Below, piece by piece: positions 19,631-27,930 of a DNA stretch of 27,930 bases; positions within the stretch are counted from its first letter, which is position 1, and every line of letters begins with the position of its first letter. Below the pieces are notes generated by a model, which saw only the letters and a list, made by a program, of their open reading frames with translations, was not told the origin of the DNA and did no database searches. Source of the stretch: Paramacrobiotus richtersi (Eukaryota; Tardigrada; Eutardigrada; Parachela; Macrobiotidae). Both the position numbers and the translations under genes were made by a program. Where the stretch lies: assembly GCA_034698045.1 (NCBI GenBank), contig JAQGAU010000452.1, positions 1 through 27,930 of the forward strand, in the 5' to 3' direction.

Positions 19631-20989
19631 TGATAAACTTGGGGATGCAGTTATCTGACGTAATCACCTGGAAAAACAGACCAGAAGAAACTGGTGATCC
19701 ACGATCAATATTCGCGCGTTTCACAAAGAACATAGAGAAAACGCTTTAATAGCGGAGACCAGACTTCGAGGGGAACATGGGAGTTATAAGACGACTGATC
19801 TTTAATGAGTACTGACAGACCAAACATCTGTCAAATTTTTCGTTTGCTGCTTTGAAAAGACGGCAACCTGATCTTAATAATGATCGACATCCTTCAATTC
19901 AGTACAGCTAATTGGTTGTAAATGGAGAACACCTACCAGACAAAAGCGACGGTAGCAAGAATATCGTCATAATGTAATTGCGTCACAGAACAGATCAGAT
20001 ACTGTATGTGCTTCGAGCAGCATCTCCGGAGACTTTCCTCCGCTTAAGCGGGAAGGTCGCTTCAGTGTCAAAAGCCACCTGATCGATCTGAAAGGCATGC
20101 GGCGACATCACACTGGTCGGAGACCTTTCTTGGGTTAAACAGTTTAGATTTTATTTATCTTTGGAAACCCGATAGAACTCGTTTTGTGTGTACTACCAGT
20201 TTGTCGTCTTTTTGAATGGAGTAATAATGGTTGGTGTCTGTCACAGGTGTTCTGCGTGCGTCGTAGCAATGCAGTGAAAAGCAGGTAAAATGATGCAACA
20301 GAATCAGCACGGTGTGCAACTCATAATCGCTATAGTCACTAGTGACTGCTGGAAACGTTGTCTCTACATGTCGATTTACGCTTACATGATCTGCGTTTCT
20401 CCACTTACTGCAGTATAACTATTCTCGTTGTTTCGTTATATATGGTGTTCAGCTGTTTGTTGAACGGTTAACTCTTCACTGTGTAAAAACTGCGTTCTAT
20501 GTATCAGGTCCGTTCAGTTTGCTAAAAGTGCGCTTTTCACAGTAGCTTATACATAACAACATGTATATCGAAAATATCTTGTCAGTGAATTTTAAAACTT
20601 GATAAGCCTTAACTTAGCACACCCATATTCGGACCTCAGTTTTGTTAGCTGTGAAACTTTGTGCTCGTTCTCAGTGTGCAAAAAAGGTTCCAACGGCCTT
20701 TTCGATAAATGGGTAAAAGGAAAGAACAAGCGCAATAATGATCGAGACAAATGTAAATCAAAAAAGAGGTTCACTCGTAAATGTACACCGAGCAAAAAAC
20801 ACAAAAATGTCAAACAGCATGACCATGTTTGTTGAGAAAAGTCTTAAACGGTAAGAAAAGGGGATATATATAAATCTGACTGCATATGAAGCAGTTCAAT
20901 GCTCTCATAAATCTCTATCGTAAAACTGCAAAAGATTCTAAGCGGATGTAACAGATCGGATGGAGAAGGCCTGCCAACTCCATCAAACA
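19631..20989. other. Intergenic, no gene recognised
   Basis: About 1.4 kb. The 20599-20835 (+) frame ends in a lysine/arginine-rich stretch but has no ATG at its start, no family features and no visible splice partners, so it is not annotated. No repeats noted. Confidence 0.55.
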
Positions 20990-22162
20990 TCACACTTCCG
21001 TTCTTCTTGCGTCACAGCAGTACAGCATCCCACATAACCTCCCAAACCAGCTGCTCTTGTCCTCAACGCAAATCTGCTCATACTCCGGTACACATCTCTC
21101 CAGTCCATCAGGTTTCCTGTTGAATTCATGCACCTCTCCGGCAATCGTGACACACTGTCTTGGTTCATGATGTGCGGCATGTTGACCTTTACGAGTTCTT
21201 GGAGGCGGGCGCAGTATCGACGTGGGTTGACTGACGATAACACCGGGAAACGTCGGTTCAACCTGTGAGAATTTGTCCTGACATCGACATTTCTCTCTGA
21301 CGGATGGAAGATGCACGTATGTGCCCTTGTTAGCGACGGTCTTCTGTGTCCTTAGCGGTACAGCATGACCTTGAGGATTGGTGACAGAGATCTGTGGGTG
21401 TTGATGAGTAACGTGGTTGCTGTTGTTAATGATCACCGTCTCGGGGTACTTCGTGATTACCATCATTGACTCGGCAGCGGGAATACGAAAATCGTAATAC
21501 GAGTCCCCATCCGGACACGCCGCCGTGTACCGCGATATCTCCATGGCTTTCCTCAACGCCATGAGATTCAAACACACCACACTGCTGCGTACACTCCTCG
21601 CCGTTAACTGGCTGTCGTTCGAGATTAACCAGACATTCACCGTCGATTTGGAGCGCAGATGCAGGCAGTACAAAAGAATCAACCCGTCATTCATGGAGCG
21701 TGCTCCGTAGGGTTGGTTGGGGTAGAATGTATAGCGGATCCGGTCCGCGTCGGTTTTGGACTGCACGGACACGGTTGGGTCGTGTTCTTTGATGGTGCCC
21801 AGAAAGGAATGGGCGGCGTGGGCGGCGGGCTGGGCCTTGCTGGATCCTCGGGAGATGCTGCGTAATTCCATTTTAACGACATGCGGGATGAAGATGCGCA
21901 GGGGTTGGGGCAATGTCCCTGTAATACTCTTAATTAGGCAGTGATTACAAATACTTGGTTTTTTTATTTTACTAGATAAGTGACTCTAAAGTGAGCATAC
22001 GTACAAGAGCATGTACAATGTAGTGGCTATATCAAAGTCTATTAATTTTTTGTTCAACACAGTACCGCTTTGGGTCTGGCGAATGGATTTGAATGTTTGG
22101 AGGCCGTTATCATGAAGGAAAGCGTTGGTATCGAAGACGAGATTCAGTCCGGCCGATGCCAT
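20990..22162 (-). CDS. PIN-domain ribonuclease, SWT1-like, two exons
   Basis: Exon 1 is 22162-22066 and exon 2 is 21918-20990 (donor AGCG|GTACTG, acceptor TATTACAG|GG, phase 1), giving 341 residues. PIN domains are metal-dependent RNA-cleaving nucleases; the SWT1 type acts on nuclear RNA. The four acidic active-site residues are visible: D11 in LVFDTNAFL, E50 in IPHVVKMELRS, D110 in SMNDGLILL, and D134 in VWLISNDSQL. The order and spacing (DTN, IPxVVxxEL, NDxxIL, LxSND) match SWT1/PIN-like nucleases. From about residue 175 on the protein has no domain I know; it is rich in Pro, His and basic residues and ends with a Cys/aromatic cluster (SWFGRLCGMLYCC). No signal peptide. The GC-rich exon 2 yields long antisense frames, which are shadows. 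Human SWT1 is much longer, so this may be a short homologue or a related PIN family. Confidence 0.85.
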
Positions 22163-23611
22163 ATTGTGCTTGTATAACAATAGCCCAGGTAAACAGATCA
22201 ATAGTTACAGCAGTTCAGATGATTACATTGGATACCTAACTGATGATTGATTGACTAAACTGCTAACTGCATCAAATCGATCATTGAACCGATGGATATA
22301 ATCATCAACATATGGAAACGAATATGAGGCTAATGTTGTTAGTATAATTTCGCCTTAAACAAAACAAGTAATACGGGTTAACCTTGTTTGTAATATTCCG
22401 TAATTAGTAAGAGCAGTCCATAATCCACTCATCACATATCAAACGCGGCAGTTAACGCAGATATCGACATAACATAATAACAGTCTAACTTGAACCGCGA
22501 TCAATAACTGGAAATCTGCGTCTTATGCCAACAGTTTCCTTTTTAGAAAGAAAACAGCAATTATAATGGAATGAATACTTCTTTTCAGCGTAATTGTAGG
22601 AAATTGCTAAGGTAGGCATCAAGAGTCTGCCGAGCGTGAAAACAGCCCACTGTGCACAAGCATTCGCCACCAGCAATGAAAAATCAATAGCGTCAGGAGA
22701 TGCGCTTCCGCGACAAGACTATCCGGGGACAGCCTTGCTCATTATAAATTTAATAATGTTTTCCCACGGCGACGAGTGCTCGCGCGCAGGTGGCGCACTC
22801 CAGCTACTGTGATAATTATTCAAGCCGGATACAGCCGGCGGAAAAAGGGATTATACGGGTTTTCTCTCGAGTGCCTGGTGCTCCAGCACTCGATTCTCTT
22901 TCTCGAGATGCGTTGCTGGCCCGTAACTGCCGTCATAATGAAACTTGGAAATTCTTATTTTGCCTGGATTGAGCTTGTACAGTAAGATACAAACCAACAT
23001 GCACTCTCTTCGCAAACACAGCTGACGGTCGGAAATGAACTCCATGCTGTCTTGTTTTCATTGTTTACGCTTACTGTAACATACGGTGCTGCAAGATGGC
23101 AACAAAATGCATGTCAAGAAAATGCAGCCGCTGACGTTTTCAACGCCACAATGATGGTTAGTGTGAGTGCACTCTACCATGTAATACATTCTTTACTGTG
23201 GCTTTTTAATTAAGAAATTTAATTATAGCGTTATCATGTGACTTCTGCCGTATGGCCTACATAGTTCAACCATTAGCTTCCGGGAAGATTAGCAGTTGGG
23301 GATCGCAAGCTAAGTCGCTTTTGATGGAGCTAGGGCGCAGTATTCGTGAAAACAATGGAAATAACCGGACAGTGGAATTCCTTTTCGAAAACGGATAAGC
23401 GTAAAGAGCCAGCCTGGGAATGGAACTTGCGTCTTGGAGATGGTCGACACTTCCAAGGAAATGGAGGACGTATTTTTATTATTTCATGTTATCAGTTGGA
23501 GCTGTTTTTAGTGTTCCTCGTTACCGTTGTGAACATCATGATTGAGTCTCCGAGTGGATAACACATTCGTATAAGGAATTAAAGAGCTCGTGTGCCCAAA
23601 ATGGGCTAACC
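22163..23611. other. Intergenic, no gene recognised
   Basis: It holds the promoter of the PIN gene and the 3' flank of cyclase B. AATAAA-like sequence on the minus strand near 23475-23485 could be the cyclase B polyadenylation signal. A hydrophobic Cys-containing frame near 23030-23210 (+) lacks an ATG and is not called. Confidence 0.5.
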
Positions 23612-26600
23612 TCACATGAGGTGGGTGGTGGGAATATTGGCACTTGGTGTTTCATGTTTTCCAAGAAGCCAGTAAGTTGTCATTTCATGCTTTCCTTTTA
23701 TCGCCAACAGACCTCTGGACTCGACCATAAATTCCCTGAACGCATCCAGAAGCGTTCGGCTGTCTGAGCTAAGCTGGATCCGGCTCGGCAGTCCATGGCT
23801 ACACATTCGAGAGGCCATGTTAACCGTGTCACCAAACCTATCAACACATCGTTCTGCTGATATTTTGGTAGAGTGGGTGTAGATAAACATTGGCTTTTGA
23901 TGTAAAATTATGGTCCATACCAAACGTACTCCAAGTAAAACTTACAGGCAGTAACGAGGCCTTTTTAGCCCCATCTGTCCGGCGGCGCAAGGACCTGAAA
24001 AGAGCGTAAAATATGTACTATCAGGAGAAAAACTTTAACCTGTAGAAGAATATACACGGTACCAGAATGAAAACCCGTCTTAAAGCGCAGCTTCTGAAGA
24101 AACAGTAGCTTCGGTTCTACATCACGCAGCTTGATCGCAAAGCTGGCAATTCTTGCAACATGGGCATCACCGCATCTGTCCGGGAGTCCGCTTGCTACCT
24201 GAATTATATCAACAGGTTTTTATGGACCAGATAGCTCAGCTGAATCAGAAAGTCTACCATAAACGAATCGCCGATAGCCTCCACTTTATACACTTCGAAC
24301 TCGGTAGACAACCTATCAATGTAGGTCTCGGTATGGTCAATTAAAACAATCGTTGTCTCCGGCGAATTGGTCTGGACGAAATCCGCAAATCCGAAAAGAT
24401 CGGTGAACATAACTGTCACACATGCAAACAACTCCGGGGGTACGTTTCTGCCAGCTCGAAGCTCTTTTACGATGGTTCTAGACTCAATGCAACGTTCACA
24501 AAATATTCATGAATGCGAACTTAGTTTACGGTAGTACATACGGTGGCAGGAACTGGCCTATGATGTCGTCGCATTTCTGCCTTTCTTCCTTTAATTCTCT
24601 TGTTCTAACTGCTACTAGGCGCTCCAGGTCCGATGAGTAACTGACCAGTCGGCGGTGTATATTGTCAAACAGTCCTTGGCGGTGCTGTTTACCCGGAGAA
24701 GAAAGCAATGTGTCGCAATAAAACGCTACCCTTAGGTCTTGCGCACTGGGTCGCATGCACGGGTCACAATCCCAGCACGACCGGATGACCTGTTCCATGT
24801 CCATCGTCTGCGACAAGTCAAGGCTGTTGAGGAAATGTTCCTGATTTGTTCCGGTAAATGAAGCAGTTTCCAGATCTTCTACAAGCGTTTGTCGTTAGAA
24901 ATCTGTCGACTTAGGGAAGTATATGGGTATTCACCTTTGCACATCGACCGGATGCTGTGATAGAGACTACCCTTTGTCAACAGATCGCAGATGACCATTC
25001 CCGAGGAGTAGATGTCACCAGCTTGACACAGTTCAGCGTTTTCTCGAAGCAGCTGCTCCGATGTTGTCCAGTAAAAAGATTCCCACTCGTTGTCTGCGCA
25101 GACAAGATAATCCTGACAAACAGCCGACAGCTCCTTCTGCAGTCTGTCCATCGCCATATAGGCAAGCTTTAGTGTGAAATGTTTATCTATCCAGCAGGCC
25201 GTTACGCTGACCCTGCCGTGGTACAGCAGTGGTGTAGAATGTATGTAAAACAGCGCCTGCAAATTAAAGCGATGCGTGCTAGTCAAAGTTTTGTTTGGTG
25301 CCGTTAAAAGTGTCATCACGAAAAGGGCGCCCGACAAAAACCTAATTTGAGGGAAAGGGTCTCGCTCACAGAAACATTATGGGATACAGTTTCTGGCTGA
25401 CGGAACATTTTCATGAATAAAGACCAAAATTCACTTGACAGCAGGTGCGCTTTGGTAAACGATAGTCGACTATGGCCTTTTTCCCGCAACTTTTAAGACC
25501 AAGGGCTTAAACTTTACATAATCCGCGGGAGACAAAAAAGAGAAAGGAAAACAACCGTTTGACGGAATATTAATTTCTGGACGCTTTTAACGCCCATCAA
25601 CCTACATCAAGGTAATCCATAATTAGCGAGTGGACTAACAGGGCATCATGCGCGATGAAGTTGTCAAACAGCTTCGGTAGGGCTCCTCGTGTAGGCCATT
25701 CAAAAACGGCCGTTATCCAATCAGTATCGCTCGTTCTGCTGATTGCTAGTCCGTAAAATCGGCAAACATTCATGTATTCCATGCCTTTTAACTGTAACAA
25801 CCAATCATCAGTCATGCGTCAATGAACAGGACGCACTGCGTAGTAATGATGCACAAACCTTTCTCAGTAATACCAACAGGCATTTGCTAGCGGACATATC
25901 CCTAAATGTCACCTGGTATCGAGTGCCCACAACTTTAGTGAACATGACTGGCTTATGCTCATGTATTGCAAAGGCTGTTTGTTTCTTCTGCAAGCCAATA
26001 GTAAACCATAAGTTTTAGGAAAAAAGTTCTGTGTGGTACCTTTGTTCCCGTTCTATCCCCACCAGCTGAGACTGACGCGCATAGACCAGCCTGGGACTCC
26101 GGATACCTGCTTTCAGTCTGTTGAATCAACATCCGAGATAGTGACCCATACTGTAACTTCGAGTTGTGCGGCAGTTCGATTTGCCACCAGTTATCGTGTA
26201 GCAGGTGATTCTCGGCTTTGCGTTTGCTGTGCCTGATGGAAAATGGATTCTTCATGTTTTCGCAAAGGAGGGGCTTATTGCTGGCAGTACCTAATGCTTC
26301 CAAAGGAGACAATCCCAACCAGGATGCATAAGCCAGCCAAAGTGCAGCTTAGCACGTAAACCAACTGATTGTTACCTGTTAGAAAGCACTATATCCTGCG
26401 TGATCTCTTACAAACATCAAAAGCTACCCCTACTTGGTGGCAAACACGAACTACTCTCGTGAAGATATCCACAGGCAGGTTCGTTAAGTGGCGGAAAGGT
26501 AGCGTTGGCCCAGGTCGTCAGGTGTGCAAGTTCAGTCAGTGTTGTACTTTTGCCGCTCTTGTGCAAAAATGGCTACATCAGTGTCATCAAAACAACAGCG

Positions 26601-27930
26601 CATTAGCTTATTCAGTGCTGCTTGTTGTTCCGGGAATGATTAAAGCGGCTGCCGCGTACCTCTCGCTTCCCCGTAGGGGTATGATAAGAAACCGAGAAAT
26701 CAGAGCGTCGTTGACCTTCGCTGTCAATGAACATGCTATTATCACATATGGCATCGTTGAATGTTCGGTTAAGGATCTTCGACGCTAAAACGGAACCGCT
26801 CCGAAAGTTCCCGGCTTCTGTTATCGTCTCGTTCAGAACCTGCAGTTCGTTAACCATTGGTTGTTAACTACAGGCAGACAGACCAGTAAATAAATTGTTA
26901 TCGGTGGTGTGTACTTCTGCTAACGCCGTAACTGCCATACAGTTTTCTCCGATAGATGCGTACGGCTGAAATCAAGCAACAAGAGAGAGGTAAGCTTCTG
27001 TTACTGAATGTATTTTTAACGAGGTTAATATATCTGATAAAAACAGGTAACTTGTGCACTTAGTGCTTGTAAATAAGGCGCCTTGCGGTCACCTGGTCTG
27101 CTAGTCGATAAGTAAAGCCGTACTCCCGTTCCGATCTTTTAAGAAACTCGTCGGCGAGCGGTCGTTCTGACGTAGCACCATCGGTGTAACTGCTTAAATG
27201 TACAATCATCAGCGACTGAAAGGCTTGAAGAGCGACCTAAACGCAGCAAGACCGAATCAGATTCCGTGCCCCAAAGGGTAATTTTTGTTTACCGGGTCGT
27301 TCGTGTCGTTGTACTGCCAACGTATTGGAGGAAAGTTATGCTCACAGGCGATGTATAAACCTGGGAAAGCAGTACTATGTAACCTGTAGACATAGTGCGG
27401 TGAGCAAGTGTCTTTTACATATTGACCGTTGGTCATATTCATGGAGTGCGCTGTGATCTGTAGAAACGAAGGCACTTGAATAACACGAAAAACTTCGGTT
27501 TACGAGCATTGAATACAGTATGATGCTTACCAGAAGTTCCCTCAACGGCGGTCCAAGACCAAAATACAGTATCACTGAAGAAAACTTTCACAGTAACTTC
27601 ATGATAGTCATTTAGTGACAGAGAGACGTATTTCTCGAGCATTTTACCTCTGCTGACTTTCCGTACGACTTCTAGCATCGATTCAAACTTCCCGGATGAA
27701 GCTCCGAGGGATGCGTTTATTCGATAAACAAGCGGAGCAACTGGCGTACGCGCCTGTAACTCACTAATAACAGATTTTGCCAACGATTCAAAAAATGGTG
27801 GCGACGAAGTGTCGATGATCATGAAAATGGATGTCCAGTTGTACTTGTCGAGAACATCGACGTAAAGGCCGGAGCATGCTGATAACATAAAAGAATGGGT
27901 GCAGATCCATGTCGGATGCAATTGCCGGTT
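23612..27930 (-). CDS. Receptor guanylate cyclase B, 5' end outside the window
   Basis: Eighteen exons: 27930-27648, 27574-27531, 27457-27427 (or to 27419), 27360-27293, 27236-27093, 26965-26915, 26839-26660, 26557-26434, 26375-26291, 26232-26040, 25987-25859, 25791-25606, 25256-24935, 24878-24538, 24482-24258, 24198-24063, 23994-23946, 23837-23612. The first two to eight encode the ANF-receptor ectodomain (NWTSIFMIIDTS, PPLRELLITAHSMNMTNG, RTFNDAIC) ending in a Cys-containing juxtamembrane part (WANATFPPLNEPACGY). Exon nine is the membrane helix. Next come a kinase-like domain without HRD (YHGRVSV) or DFG, a dimerising coiled coil (LERLVAVRTRELKEERQK), and a cyclase domain with metal Asp (FTDLFGF, IGDSFM), specificity Glu and Cys (KVE, RYCLFG) and catalytic DTVNMASRM. 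It should make cGMP at the plasma membrane. One junction is odd: with the donor used in A (after 27419) the next exon is out of frame; a cryptic donor AACG|GTCAAT keeps frame but drops three residues. Confidence 0.92.

Noticed and set aside
20599..20835. Lys/Arg-rich 78-codon frame
   Set aside because: No ATG start (TTG), no recognisable family, no Kozak context; the basic composition follows from A-rich DNA.
22996..23210. Plus-strand frame with a signal-peptide-like hydrophobic run followed by Cys (LFSLFTLTVTYGAA)
   Set aside because: No in-frame ATG and no convincing acceptor or downstream exon; kept out for lack of support, though it could be an exon of a small secreted protein.
24225..24260. 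TAGCTCAGCTGAATC, resembling a tRNA A box
   Set aside because: It lies at a cyclase B exon edge with no matching B box or cloverleaf.

Overview
The window looks like nuclear DNA of a small-genome metazoan. Evidence is spliced genes with many short introns (often 50-100 bp, GT-AG), animal-only families (seven-transmembrane receptors, natriuretic-peptide-receptor-type membrane guanylate cyclases, a serpin) and no operons. Degenerate family-A GPCRs (NRx in place of DRY) and tandem receptor cyclases would fit a tardigrade such as Hypsibius/Ramazzottius; that is inference, only the animal assignment is firm.

Layout. 1-592: about three tandem copies of a ~180 bp unit, stopping exactly at a GC-rich two-exon gene of unknown helical product (593-1484, +). 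1485-3344: no gene seen. 3345-4260 (+): decayed block holding a serpin 3' tail and then a piece of a guanylate-cyclase ligand-binding exon. 4321-5373 (-): single-exon GPCR. 5374-7548: no gene seen. 7549-11743 (-): receptor guanylate cyclase A, 18 recognisable exons, extracellular half broken, membrane/kinase-like/cyclase half open. 11490-13000 (-): second copy of the 3345-4260 block, in opposite orientation, running from a serpin-tail relic into cyclase A. 13221-13382: near-perfect palindromic foldback element with a 5 bp target duplication. 14282-15887 (+): two-exon serpin. 16183-17469 and 18047-19266 (-): tandem pair of two-exon GPCR paralogues. 19414-19630: second large inverted repeat. 20990-22162 (-): two-exon PIN-domain nuclease, SWT1-like. 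23612 to window end (-): receptor guanylate cyclase B, 18 exons visible, 5' end outside.

How the genes relate. Most genes are membrane receptors or signal enzymes. The two cyclases are paralogues whose exon phases match one for one, so B serves as a template for reading the damage in A. The main story is local duplication and decay: a [serpin tail - spacer - cyclase receptor exon] block was duplicated in inverted orientation and one copy eroded; cyclase A lost about 280 bp of its ligand-binding region and has further frame lesions there, while every later exon still keeps frame. Exon limits were worked out by hand from splice sites, phase and paralogue comparison; no alignment or database search was run.
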